This document shows positions 1 to 8,775 of a DNA stretch of 17,260 bases, piece after piece. Source of the stretch: Rodentolepis nana (lineage: Eukaryota > Platyhelminthes > Cestoda > Cyclophyllidea > Hymenolepididae); contig UZAE01012590.1 of the NCBI GenBank assembly GCA_900617975.1, forward strand, positions 3,440 to 20,699. Direction: 5' to 3'. Numbering within the stretch: position 1 is the first letter of the stretch; each line of letters opens with the position of its first letter. A program made the translations under genes and the position numbers. The notes under the pieces are model-generated. The model ran no database searches. It had not been told where the DNA came from and worked only from the letters and a program-made list of their open reading frames with translations.

Positions 1-42
1 CCCCCCTCCTTCCCGCCCCCGCCCATTCCTCCCCTCTTTCCC
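1..42. repeat. C-rich low-complexity tract
   Basis: The window opens with a nearly pure pyrimidine tract made of runs of C broken by T. It is low-complexity DNA that could form an i-motif, or a G-quadruplex on the other strand. No coding or structural RNA signal is visible here or in bases 43-240. Confidence 0.7.
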
Positions 43-240
43 AATCTCTATACGCTTTCACGAACAGACCCACACTCCAGTGGAACTGCAGTCATGTGAA
101 ACAGTGCGTTTCAACTACTCAATCATGCTGAAATTCTCGCATTTTTATACGCTCGGAGAATTATTTTTCTGCTGCTATATATTCTCCATTATCATTACTA
201 CACGGAATATGACAAAATTAAAGCCTTTTATTTATTGTGA

Positions 241-570
241 GGTGGGTAGTGCGATAGGCTTACCTCCACGTGGTGCACACTGGGCAACGTATACTCATAC
301 GGCAAAAGAGTCTATTAACTGGCAGTTTACTTCTCACTGCAAACTACCATCACCTCACTCTATGCCATATTCGGCCATTTTCACAGTACTCACCTCACCT
401 TTTTTCTACCTTTGTGTCTGCCTCTTTTACATCGTTGAAGCACTCCTCTGTTCCCAAACCCCCTCTCGACTTTTTCACTTTTTTGTTCGTTCCCCTCTGT
501 GAAGCCTGAAGTCAACTAAAGGGCTAATTATGACTATCAAAACGCCTGCCATTTGGTATAAATATAAATA
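241..570 (+). mobile_element. SINE-like retroposon, copy 1 (sense)
   Basis: This is a near full-length copy of the dispersed family. It starts with a head close to GTGCGATAGGCTTACCTCC, carries the CCACGTGG and GTATAC palindromes, continues through the pyrimidine-rich body, and ends with CGCCTGCCATTTGG plus a TATAAATATAAATA tail at 558-570. No clean target-site duplication is visible; a weak match between TTGTGA on the left and CCGTGA on the right is not convincing. Open frames in this stretch follow the repeat and recur in other copies, so they are not treated as genes. Confidence 0.85.
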
Positions 571-889
571 GATTCCGTGATCAGTTATGACGACGTGGTA
601 CACCCCACAACTACTAGTGTTTTCTATGCATATAACTTATAAAAGCTATTTGTCAATAGCGTTCCATTTGTCAAGTTGCATTAGGTAAAGTTAAAATGAC
701 AAGATATTTTTATTACTAAAATACGCAGAAATATATTAGCTTAAATACAATATTATTTAATGACAACTTTTTCAATTTACACACTTTAGAATAGTGAAGA
801 GGAAAGTGAATAAATTTTATAAAATTAAGTCGTGCATTTCACTGGGAAAATGAAATATTTCTGGTTTGAATGGAACGAAATTTATTATT
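571..889. other. AT-rich spacer, no feature seen
   Basis: This is AT-rich sequence between repeat copies 1 and 2. No ORF, RNA or repeat is supported. A 12-base stretch near 594-606 resembles the repeat head but is too short to call. Confidence 0.6.
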
Positions 890-901
890 GGTATCGAAAT
901 A
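890..901. repeat. Target-site duplication of SINE copy 2, left arm
   Basis: GGTATCGAAATA is repeated exactly at 1207-1218. The two 12-base copies immediately flank the repeat element, showing insertion with target duplication. Confidence 0.85.
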
Positions 902-1206
902 TTTATTTATTTATTTAAAGGCAGGCGTTTCGATAGTCAGAATTAGCCCCATAGTTGACTTCAGACTTCGCAGAGAGGAAGGAACATCAAAGTGAAAAAA
1001 GTCGAGAGGGGGGGGGGGAACAGAAGAGCGTTTCAAAGATGTAAAAGAGACAAATGCAAAAGGTAAAAAAGGTGAGGTGAGCACTGTGAAAGTAGTCGAA
1101 TATGAAATGCAGTGGGGTGATGGTAGTTTGAAGTGAGAAGTCAACTGCCGGCTAATAGACTTTCTTGACGTATGAGTATACGTTGCCCAAGTCTATTGCA
1201 CACCCC
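902..1206 (-). mobile_element. SINE-like retroposon, copy 2 (antisense)
   Basis: This copy lies in reverse orientation, with the A-rich tail at the left (TTTATTTATTTA on plus) and the head at the right (CACACCCC). It is the best-bounded copy: a perfect 12-bp target-site duplication, GGTATCGAAATA, sits at 890-901 and 1207-1218. It lacks about 20 bp of the head around 1193, so the CCACGTGG and GGTGCACC palindromes are gone and GTTGCCC joins directly to AGTCTATTGC. A run of 11 G occurs at 1008-1018. Confidence 0.9.
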
Positions 1207-1218
1207 GGTATCGAAATA
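1207..1218. repeat. Target-site duplication of SINE copy 2, right arm
   Basis: This is an exact repeat of 890-901, directly abutting the CCCC that ends the element head. Confidence 0.85.
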
Positions 1219-1242
1219 AAAAGAAGCTTTCCAGTGCGTTTG

Positions 1243-1306
1243 CTACGTGGCCATTAAAGTACTCGCATGTGAAGTCGGAGAGATTATAGGTTCGATACTC
1301 GTTGAC
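1243..1306 (+). ncRNA. Decayed tRNA-like / Pol III promoter-like segment
   Basis: A box A-like sequence (TGGCCATTAAAGTACTCG, 1248-1265) is followed about 40 bases later by a box B-like GGTTCGATACTC (1289-1300). The order and spacing are those of a tRNA gene or the head of a tRNA-derived SINE. The acceptor and T stems do not pair properly, so a functional tRNA is unlikely. A relic of a tRNA-derived retroposon, unrelated to the abundant family, is the best reading. Confidence 0.4.
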
Positions 1307-2634
1307 GGTCTCCTAATGCAATGAATGCCGAACCATACTGTTTATACCAGGAAAATAAAGAAACAATAGCAGGAATTGAGGCCATTATCGGTGAGGTCCA
1401 TTAATATCCAACCGCTACCATGACACCTTCCACAATGGACTTGAAATTTGTTCCTAACACTATTCAACTTAAACTAACATCACCCGCATAGATTAAATAA
1501 GCCACCCTGCCAAATGTTTGGCAAGTAACGAGAAAAAGGGATTAATTTATAAGAAAATTCGAAAATTAACTCGTGGTGGGTCTCCTTATGTTTATTTGTT
1601 AGTTGCTGTGCTGCCTACAAAGGTTTCGGACATGATCTCTTACCGAATAGATGCTTCAACGCCTCAAACTCTGTAGACCAAGCTAATGGCACAAATAAAC
1701 TAATCCAGGTATTATCTATACTTTCCACAATTTATGTCTTAATGTTTAAACTTCGTAAATAGCAGTCCAGACATACCTGAAGAATAAAATAAAATTGTGG
1801 GTTAATCTATTTATTTAGCTCTAAACGGTTTTATAAATTCATTAAACAAATTATTTTTAATTGATCCCCTCAAAAAATGGATGAAGTCAAAACTAATTTT
1901 CTTCTTTTACATTATTATGAAATATCTTAAATGAGGTATACGCAAGGTCATGACAGTAAATATGTACACTAAAGTGGACATTTGGGTATCGGTAAATCAT
2001 AATCCATTAATAAATTATTAACTGGGATATTAATGTCGGAACTTGTAGCTGGGAATAGGGATGTTAGTCCCAATATGTCCTTATCGCTGGAGAAACCGTA
2101 CGTAATCGAGCTGATATTATGTGTAAATATTTATTTTGGTTTGTCTCAAAGAAATAAATTTTGATCCAATAAACTGATATATTTCAATAAAAGTAGGTTA
2201 CTATAAATTGAATCTCTAAAATGATTAACTAGTTGGTCATTATTTCGGCAACTTCATAGACGTAGAGCATGGCATTTAGTAAGATAAATTAATGTGAATA
2301 AAAATCCATTAATTCTTCCTAAACATAAATCAAATGTGGCATTCTTCAAATTACTATACAATTGATAACCATGTTTGTGTACTATTCGATTTGTAGAACC
2401 CAATTACTTCTAACTACAAATAAGATCAATTTCATTGACATGTAACTTAAGGCTGAACACTTGCACGAATCGCTTGTAAATATTGATAAGAATATTTTTA
2501 CAATTATTTTCATCAGTTCAGTTAACCTTTTCCATTTACATAATTTGAATTTCTGAAACCTAAGTTCAAAACTGATTTAAGAAATAACAAAAGCATGTAT
2601 AATTAAAATAGAACACTGCCTCTTTCTCCCTAAG
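1307..2634. other. AT-rich non-coding region upstream of the CCDC112-like gene
   Basis: No ORF of note, no RNA gene and no copy of the dispersed repeat is visible. The stretch probably holds the promoter and 5' exon(s) of the downstream gene. One speculative 5' exon is ATG at 2061 to the donor GTACGT at 2098. It encodes 12 residues plus one base, in the phase needed by the acceptor ending at 2639. No TATA box or start site can be assigned with confidence. Confidence 0.4.
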
Positions 2635-2799
2635 CCTAGACGCGATTCGTCGAATTCTACATATTATTGGTAAAAAAGACCTATATGTTTTATACGAGAT
2701 ATTGCTTCTTGACCTTGAATCAACGATGCTTGGCTTTATCAAACTCCAGCGCCTTATGAAAAGGACGCTTAAGACTATAGTAGTTGTTTGTTTTGAAAA
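2635..2799 (+). CDS. CCDC112: CCDC112-like exon 1 of the model (N-terminal helix)
   Basis: An open frame follows a good pyrimidine-rich acceptor (CTCTTTCTCCCTAAG ending at 2634, or CCTAG ending at 2639). It encodes a helical stretch including LLLDLESTML and KLQRLMKRTLKTI. The donor GTAAAG at 2800 leaves two bases (AA), which match the phase of the next exon. Spacing to the later conserved MEDLIKVE block agrees with remembered vertebrate CCDC112 to within a few residues. Sequence similarity here is weak, so the boundaries are tentative. Confidence 0.5.
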
Positions 2800-5700
2800 G
2801 TAAAGTATCGTGATAAAAAATGGAAAACCCATGCGATAATTCAAAGTCTGCATTGGTGGAGGCAAAACGTTTGAATAAAAAGCATATTGAAGTTTATCTA
2901 ATATTTGATCAGAATTAGGCCTCTATATAAGGACCTATTACCGAAAACCGCCTTTAAAGATATTGATCTCAAAAATGAAATGAAGAGCGTGCAGGAGTAT
3001 TTTTCGAGTTTATGTGCACATTTTTTAACTGATGGTACTATCACGATAGCTTCTCATACTTTTAGGTCAAAATTTATATAAACGATTGATTGATATCAAG
3101 ATGAAGGTTAAGGATATTCAGTATTCCATTAATAAATCGAGAAAAAATAGTAACTCTATGTATAATTTTCGAAAAATCAGATTTTCACAGTGTCAAAAGG
3201 GCTTTGGTAACGGCTGAAAAATGTTTTACGGACTACAATGAATATGAAAAGCAAACGTATCTCTCTGTTTCAGTTTAAAATTTGTATTAAAAATTTGTTC
3301 ATGTCTTACTTTTCTTTTAACAGTATGGAGGATTTAATTAAAGTCGAATCAAGCCTCTATGATGAATTATCAGTTTTCGCTGAAACGATTGATCTTTGGG
3401 ATAAGGATCCTGCTTATATTGCAAATAAAGCTTCTGCTAAGGTAGTTTCGAAATTTTTTGCTTCCTCGAATTCAAATAATGCACTTCCTGAAGTTCTTCA
3501 ATTTCAAGTAAGTATTTGATCATGTATTCAAATTAATTCCGAAGAATTTCTTGTTAAATAACGGCGGACGAACTGGTGGTTGGACAGATTTCAATCACCA
3601 AACTTTTCTTAAAATTCGTCGTCGATACTTACCTCGAAATTTAAAGAAAATCTGCTCAGTTCCTGATAACTTAAGGGATCAGTTCTTACAAGAGGTTACG
3701 TCAGCACTTTACTTGAATTCGATCGAACGAGCTCACGATCATGATGTCTGGTTTGTCACGCTTAACAAACTGGAATTATTAAGTAAGAATGCAATGAAGA
3801 AATTCAAAACTTGTCATGTAGGTTTGGTTAATAAAGTTCTCTCTACTTACAAATTATAAGTAAAACTATTTATATTTCAGAAAATAACACCTTCTGTGGA
3901 AGAAACAGGAACTCAAATAAGACCTAAATTAACGAGTGAAAGGTCTTTAGATCGTTCACAGAAGAGGGATCAGATCATTGCTTGGCGTGAGGCAAAACAG
4001 CGTGAGCTCGATCAAAAGTTGGAGGAAGAAAGACGGAGAATGGAGGAACAACAACGAATTGAAGAACTGAAACGACAGAAGCGTGTTGTGAGAAAGTTAC
4101 GACAATAATTTTTGATCGGAATTTTAGAAGGAACTAAAATCTCGAATGGAGGAATACCGTTTGAGAAGGGAGAGCTTGGGGGAAGTTAAAGCTGGGAGTC
4201 ATCAGATCCATGAAAGAATCATGAATTCCTCAAAGAAGACCCTTACAGAGTTAGATAAGAAGAGGATAAATGAAAGGGTACTTGGAATCTAATTTGAACT
4301 TAGTTTAGAGCAAAATTTTGTTCAAGGAAAATTGTTTCATATGATTTTTGGCTAGTATGACCAAAGGTTCAAAGTTTGTTGGTCTTTCCATGAACAAAAA
4401 CTCATATGAACCTGATTTTATTAGTAAAGTTAGCACGATGCATCTTATTTTTAGAATAGCCACCTTATCCAACTCCAAATTAGAAGGAAACTCGCAAAAT
4501 CTCGGAAACAGCAAGAGAGCCAGGATCGAATAAACCGCGCAAATTCCAAGGTCAGTGCAATTTAGTGCATTGTTTTAGTAAACAAGGTTTACCAGAATAG
4601 CTAACTCGCCGAAATAAACGGACCCTAATGCAAATGTCGATTCACCATTAGAAGTGTTCTATGATTAATCAATACAACTCAAATTCTTCTTATAGTCGTA
4701 GTTCCAGTGTTCATAAAAAAATGTGGCAGTCTCATCGGATAAAACAGGAAGTGTTTTAGTAACTGCAAAAGTCAATAGATTTAAAAGAAGTTCAATAGAC
4801 AAGGAAATTGAACTATTGCCAATGAGTAATACTTAAAATAAGCTCCGTTAGTGTTTATTACAACCTCGATCCTCTCTAGGTCCTGTCCTCGAAATTTGAG
4901 TAAGCTGACTTCACGATCACCCTTGGAGGGTTTCGAAAATGTGTTTTTTGTTTATTAACTGTGCTTGAAAAGCACTGGCATCGGGATCAGTGTATTCCTC
5001 GATAGGGCTAATGCATTCACAATAATCCATTGGGTTTAGGATCATGGGTAGTTGGGGGTGGTTGGAGGGAATTCGGAAGCTAACCATACACTCGGATTGG
5101 TGTTTAGTCGTAGAAATTGGATGACAATCATATTTCACGTTCCCCTGAGATGTGGCAGGGGTGTCTGATCTTGATGTCGCTCTGATCCTCCTTATCCAGA
5201 GCTAAACCACTTCAGGACCCAGCAATTCCACGTAGACATCTGAATTCAACCCAATGCCCTCCGAAAAAATTCCGAAAGAATTGCATTATCCTCGACGGAA
5301 AATTTAGTTTGCATTATTCGGGAGGTATCAGTTGTATTGCAAGCAGGCCAAACCATTTCTTTTCTGTGTGTTTGGCATTTGGTATTGAAAAAGTTCTTCT
5401 CATCGGGAAAAAGAAATAGATTACGCTTTAGCAGGATGTTCCACCCTGGTTAGGAATTTCTTCCTCCTTGTCAGGTTATTTTCAAAGGGCTTTTCTATGA
5501 GAAATTCGCCTCTGAGGTTCTCGTGTGGTTAGTATAAGTGATGGCCTTCATTAAGTACAAACTTCATGGTTGAATCGATTAACTACGACAGCAAAGTCTT
5601 ATTTCTAATGCCATGTTGCCCAAGCAGGTGGTTAGATCGCCTCGTAATCACCATTCAGTGCGTGTCAGATCTTTTTTCCCGTGTTTAAGGTAGTATTGAG

Positions 5701-7886
5701 CCGTGAAAATCTTCTTGATAATAGTTTTCATCGCCCATGACTCAGTGGAGTTCCAGTCATCCGCTCTCGTTGTCATCATATTTATCGATTGAACAAGAGT
5801 TTGAACTTTTAAAAGGTGTGTGGTTTACGTGAGCACTTTTATCACTTCTAGTCCTCAAAAGTTATTCCGATCACCCTGTAAATCTAATGACTGCTATTTT
5901 AGGTCCAACCTTGAATTCTACATGATGTACTAAGTTATGAGGTTAGTTCGTTAGTGACACCCCCAGCCAATCAATGATATATTTCTCATACTGTCACACA
6001 GGCCAGTGTTCATTATTAGCCTGACCTCTTCAACTGTTTAGACGAGATGTTGGAATAGTGGAGTGCGTAAGGGCATGGTTGCATCCAGAACAGTGCAATG
6101 GTTTTGAAGATTTTTTAAATTCATCACCTGCAATCTGACACAATCAGTGGGTGATAGTGATCTGAATACTGTCACCACTAATACCAATAATATTACTATT
6201 ACTCTTTTACTTCAAATATTTTAATGCCACCCCCTCTGATACATTAGGTCGTTTTAGCCAATCAATGAAGTGCAGATAGTTAGTGAATTTGTTATTCATG
6301 TCGCTAAGTTTTTTGTCACTCCCAGTTAGTTGAATATCTAGTTATCTCTACAAGGTCTTGAATATCAATCGAATTACCTCGGAATCACCTGTAATATTTA
6401 TTTATAGCAAATGGCAGGCGTTTTGATAGTTATCGTTAGCCCATTAGTTGACTTCGGACTTCACAGAGGCGAGGAGGAACATCAAAGTGGGAAAAAAGTC
6501 GAGAGGGGGAACAGAAGAGTGTTTCAAAAGTAGAGAAAAGGTGAGGTGAGTACCATGGAAGTAATCGAATATGATATAAAGTGGGGTAATGGTAGTTTAA
6601 AGTCAGAATTCAACTACTGGTTAATAGACTTATTTGTCATATGAGTATACGTTGCCCAGGGTGCACCACGTGGAGGTAAGTCTATCGCACACTCCTCATC
6701 TGTAATATATATTAACCGTAGATTTACGCACTCGTAAATAATTAATAAAGGTAAAGGTGTTGTCAAAATCGAAAGGTAAATTTAAAGACAAAATTTATCG
6801 AGTATACAACTTTAAATTTATGCAAAAGAACATTATCCCGGCGTGGTTTAGCCTCACTCTGTTTAATTCAATTCATTGAAAGAAATTTGCTTACAGCCAT
6901 CGCTATAGGTGGTTAAAATAAGTGCCTTTCATTAACATTCAATCATTTGTATAAATTATTACTGAAATATTCATTAGGCTGAACAGTTCTGCAAGCAGTT
7001 AATCTGATACAATTACCATAACAACTCTTGACGTAAATGTGAATAGTAGTGTTGAGAAGTGGACTTCAATAGAATGTAACATTCTGGAGAGTTCTAAAGC
7101 CAAGAGTGGCACCAGGCGATAATTAAAACTTACTATCTGGTGGGATTGGGTGTGCGATAGACTAACCTTCACGTGGTGCACCCTGGCCAACGTATACTCA
7201 TATGGCAAAAAGGTCTGTTAACCGGCAGTTGACTTCTGACCCCACTGTATGTCATATTCGACTAAGGCAGTTGACTTCTCACTTCAAACTACCACCACCT
7301 CATGCACTATGGGCAACGTATACTCATATGGCAAAAAAGTCTATTAACCCTTCCACAGTACGCCTTACCTTTTCTCTGTCTTTGTGTCTGTCTGGCTCTT
7401 TTGCCCCACTGTATGTCATATTCGACTACTTCCACAGTACTCACATCACATTTTTTCTAAATTTTCTACTTTCGTCTTTAAAACACTCTTCTGTTCCCCC
7501 CCCCTCTCAACTTTTTTCCCTTTGATGTTCCTCCTCCCCTCTGTGAGGCCTGAAGCAAACTAAAGGACTAATGTTAACCATCAAAACGCCTGCCATTTGA
7601 TATAAATAAACTATCTAGTGGGACGCAATTTCAAATGCTAACTATTCGTCTATCGAGTTAGTAATTACTTATTTATGAATATTTTATCTGAATTTAGTTC
7701 CGCGTGGAAGTCAAACGCGACCCCGATCGAGCAATGGGCCACACGGAGCTGTGGAAGCTTCGAATGCAGGATCTGAAAGAGGAGAAGGTTCAGGCGTCTC
7801 GTTTGCAGCCAACAGCAATGAGAATTTTGTCTGATCGACCACAGAGAGCTGTACCCGAATGGAGACGACAAATAACTGCTACCTAA
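2635..7886 (+). CDS. CCDC112: CCDC112-like coiled-coil protein, nine exons (5' end uncertain)
   Basis: The spliced model joins nine exons at 2635-2799, 2913-2996, 3191-3256, 3324-3507, 3545-3817, 3881-4087, 4128-4277, 4455-4550 and 7698-7886. All junctions keep one frame and give about 470 residues. The order of features matches my recollection of vertebrate CCDC112 (about 446 residues): an N-terminal helical region, a GGRTGGW..F.HQ.F block near residues 173-185, a long charged coiled coil rich in E, K, R and Q (about 285-400), a KRDPDR motif, and a C-terminal RAVPEWRRQ block. Human CCDC112 is reported as a centriolar satellite component; that role here is inferred from the family. Introns are 37-194 bp except the last, which is 3147 bp and carries two SINE copies. 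The start methionine is not identified; a short upstream exon is likely missing. CCDC148 is a more distant alternative. Confidence 0.8.
2913..2996 (+). CDS. CCDC112: CCDC112-like exon 2
   Basis: The acceptor TTTGATCAG ends at 2912 (an alternative AATTAG ends at 2918), and the donor GTATTT is at 2997. The frame reads IRPLYKDLLPKTAFKDIDLK then NEMKSVQ. Both ends are in the phase required by the neighbours. A second in-phase donor (AG|GTCAAA near 3065) would add about 24 less helical residues and is disfavoured. Confidence 0.5.
3191..3256 (+). CDS. CCDC112: CCDC112-like exon 3
   Basis: The acceptor TTTTCACAG ends at 3190 and the donor GTATCT is at 3257. The 66-bp exon encodes VKRALVTAEKCF and TDYNEYEKQ. 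It ends with two bases (AC) that join the T at 3324 to make ACT, placing it directly in frame with MEDLIKVE. Confidence 0.75.
3324..3507 (+). CDS. CCDC112: CCDC112-like exon 4
   Basis: The acceptor TTTTCTTTTAACAG ends at 3323 and the donor GTAAGT is at 3508. It encodes MEDLIKVESSLYDELSVF, an ETIDLWDKD segment and LPEVLQFQ. The last corresponds to the family's LPEEVLDFE-type block just before the GGR motif. Confidence 0.85.
3545..3817 (+). CDS. CCDC112: CCDC112-like exon 5 (GGRTGGW block)
   Basis: It follows a 37-bp intron (3508-3544) and ends at donor GTAGGT (3818). The first codons read NFLLNNGGRTGGWTDFNHQ, the most recognisable block of the family. Further on, ERAHDHDVWFVTLNKLE corresponds to the family's QHEKWYQKFLALEE-like helix. 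Phase is 0 at both ends. Confidence 0.9.
3881..4087 (+). CDS. CCDC112: CCDC112-like exon 6 (coiled coil)
   Basis: The acceptor TTATATTTCAG ends at 3880 and the donor GTGAGA is at 4088. It encodes KITPSVEETG, then KRDQIIAWREAK followed by a run of E, R, Q and K heptads typical of a long coiled coil. Phase is 0 at both ends. Confidence 0.9.
4128..4277 (+). CDS. CCDC112: CCDC112-like exon 7 (coiled coil)
   Basis: It follows a 40-bp intron (4088-4127; acceptor AATTTTAG). It encodes KELKSRMEEYRLRRESLG and continues as a charged helix ending DKKRINER. The donor is GTACTT at 4278. Without splicing the frame stops after VLGI at 4292, so read-through would truncate the protein. Confidence 0.85.
4455..4550 (+). 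CDS. CCDC112: CCDC112-like exon 8
   Basis: The acceptor CTTATTTTTAG ends at 4454 and the donor GTCAGT is at 4551. The 32 codons include LIQLQIRRKLAKSRKQQ and RINRANSK. It joins in phase 0 to FRVEVKRDPDR in the last exon, reproducing the family pattern of a basic helix followed by RDPSR. Confidence 0.85.
4551..6384. other. First part of the large last intron, no further feature
   Basis: This is the 5' part of the 3147-bp last intron. It contains no recognised gene or element. A 13-mer, AGCCAATCAATGA, occurs at 5965-5977 and again at 6256-6268, which may be chance or a very old duplication. A 73-codon minus-strand open frame at 4917-5138 shows no family resemblance. Confidence 0.55.
6385..6397. 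repeat. Target-site duplication of SINE copy 3, left arm
   Basis: TCACCTGTAATAT is matched at 6696-6708 (TCATCTGTAATAT) with one mismatch in 13. Confidence 0.75.
6398..6695 (-). mobile_element. SINE-like retroposon, copy 3 (antisense, in the CCDC112-like intron)
   Basis: This is a near full-length reverse copy inside the last intron. The A-rich tail (TTATTTATAGC on plus) is on the left and the head, with CCACGTGG and GGTGCACC, on the right. The 13-bp target duplication at 6385-6397 and 6696-6708 has one mismatch. It is antisense to the host gene. Confidence 0.9.
6696..6708. repeat. Target-site duplication of SINE copy 3, right arm
   Basis: TCATCTGTAATAT is paired with 6385-6397. Confidence 0.75.
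6709..7131. other. Intron spacer between SINE copies 3 and 4
   Basis: This is AT-rich intronic sequence with no supported feature. A 69-codon minus-strand frame at its right end runs into the SINE head and has no recognisable content. Confidence 0.5.
7132..7145. repeat. Target-site duplication of SINE copy 4, left arm
   Basis: ACTATCTGGTGGGA is matched by ACTATCTAGTGGGA at 7610-7623, 13 of 14 identical. Confidence 0.85.
7146..7609 (+). mobile_element. Mosaic SINE-like retroposon, copy 4 (sense, in the CCDC112-like intron)
   Basis: A single 14-bp target duplication (7132-7145 and 7610-7623) encloses 464 bp, about 150 bp longer than a normal copy. Inside, family modules are repeated and reordered. 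The head segment with GTATACTCATATGGCAAAAA appears twice (7191-7210 and 7318-7337). A 25-bp body block beginning CCCCACTGTATGTCATATTC appears at 7240-7264 and again, identical, at 7404-7428. The tail is normal (TTTGATATAAATAA). The single target duplication implies the mosaic was inserted as one unit or rearranged in place. It ends 88 bp before the last exon of the host gene, in the same orientation. Confidence 0.85.
7610..7623. repeat. Target-site duplication of SINE copy 4, right arm
   Basis: ACTATCTAGTGGGA directly follows the A-rich tail and is paired with 7132-7145. Confidence 0.85.
7698..7886 (+). CDS. CCDC112: CCDC112-like terminal exon 9
   Basis: The acceptor TGAATTTAG ends at 7697 and the stop codon TAA is at 7884-7886. 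It encodes FRVEVKRDPDRAMGHTELW and ends RAVPEWRRQITAT. The KRDPDR and RAVPEWRRQ blocks match the family's C-terminal RDPSR and RAIPTWRQG blocks as I recall them, and support the gene name. Phase 0 joins it to the exon ending at 4550. Confidence 0.9.
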   Translation, partial: FRVEVKRDPDRAMGHTELWKLRMQDLKEEKVQASRLQPTAMRILSDRPQRAVPEWRRQITAT

Positions 7887-8454
7887 CTGGATTCTACCCG
7901 GACATTTAACTGTCTTTCAGTGGTTTTTGTTTGCATCTCCCAGTTTTTTGTCTTCCTAGTAATCGAAGCCGAAGTGGAAAGTCGATTTGGAAATTAAAAT
8001 TCTTATGCAGGCGGCTTCATGGCTATTAGTATTTTGCGGGGGGGGGGTGGCAAAAATGTTGAATTCACGAAGAGAAGCGGGTAAAATCAGTTGTATCGAT
8101 GATGAAAAACAGGGTACCTAAGTAGGCTGAATGGACTTTTGATCCAAAATGACCGTAACACTATTTATGTGCGTTTTTTTCGCGCACGGTGATTGGCTAA
8201 ACTGCGAAGGAGCAACACGCATATATGCACACACACACATATGAATCACCCTTGGCGGAACGAAAATGGTTAATTCTGCTTTTTTCTGAAGCAATATTTA
8301 AGCATTGGGTTGCAGCCAATTTTCCACACTACAAGTCATTGCCAACCATTCTTGAATAGTAACATCTTTGAAGAGGCTGTGAATTACGCTAATGCCAATT
8401 AGAAACGCTTAAGGTGTGATGGAAAAAGAAGTTTACCCTGACACTACGATTGAG
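7887..8454 (+). other. 3' flank of the CCDC112-like gene
   Basis: This includes the probable 3' UTR. A variant polyadenylation signal, ATTAAA, lies at 7993-7998. Other items are a run of ten G at 8038-8047, a short CA repeat at 8228-8239 and an ATTGG (inverted CCAAT) box near 8192. No coding region is supported. Confidence 0.45.
7993..7998 (+). promoter_or_regulatory. Candidate polyadenylation signal (ATTAAA)
   Basis: It lies 107 bases after the CCDC112-like stop codon. ATTAAA is the common variant of AATAAA. The assignment rests on position only. Confidence 0.35.
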
Positions 8455-8775
8455 TATTTATTTATATCAAATGGCAGGCGTTTTGATGGTTATCATTAGC
8501 CCTTTAGTTGACTTCAGGCACCACAGAGAGGAAGGAGCATCAAAGAGAAACAAGTGGAGAGGGGGAGCAGAAGAGTGTTTCAAAGATGCTAAAGAGACAG
8601 ACCCAAAGGTACAAAAATAGTGAGATGAGTACTGTGGAAGTAGTCGAATATGACACCGTCAGTGGGGTGACGGCAGTTTGAAGTCAGAAATCAACTGCCG
8701 GTTATAGACTTTCTTGTCGTATGAGTATACGTTGCCCAGTGTGCACCACGTGGATGTAAGTCTATCGCACACCCC
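8455..8775 (-). mobile_element. SINE-like retroposon, copy 5 (antisense)
   Basis: This is a full-length reverse copy with the tail (TATTTATTTATATC) on the left and a head ending GCACACCCC on the right. CCACGTGG is altered only at its edge, and GTATAC is intact. No target-site duplication can be recognised, suggesting an older insertion. Confidence 0.85.

Noticed and set aside
80..502. 140-codon plus-strand ORF
   Set aside because: It runs into SINE copy 1 and its C-terminal half is the pseudo-peptide shared by other copies; the first part has no recognisable motif.
241..570. Classification of the dispersed repeat as a MITE
   Set aside because: No terminal inverted repeats at the element ends, an A-rich tail at one end and duplications of variable length all favour retroposition. 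Short complementary stretches (AGTTGACTTC and GAAGTCAACT) are internal.
594..606. Relic SINE head (CGTGGTACACCC)
   Set aside because: Only about 12 bases match and no further family sequence follows.
2566..2865. 99-codon minus-strand ORF
   Set aside because: It is opposite the better supported N-terminal exon of the CCDC112-like gene and shows no family features.
3009..3066. Extension of CCDC112-like exon 2 to a donor at AG|GTCAAA
   Set aside because: In phase, but it adds about 24 poorly helical residues and makes the N-terminal spacing longer than the remembered family spacing; the GTATTT donor at 2997 fits better.
4917..5138. 73-codon minus-strand ORF in the large intron
   Set aside because: No motif, no supporting signals, and of a length expected by chance.
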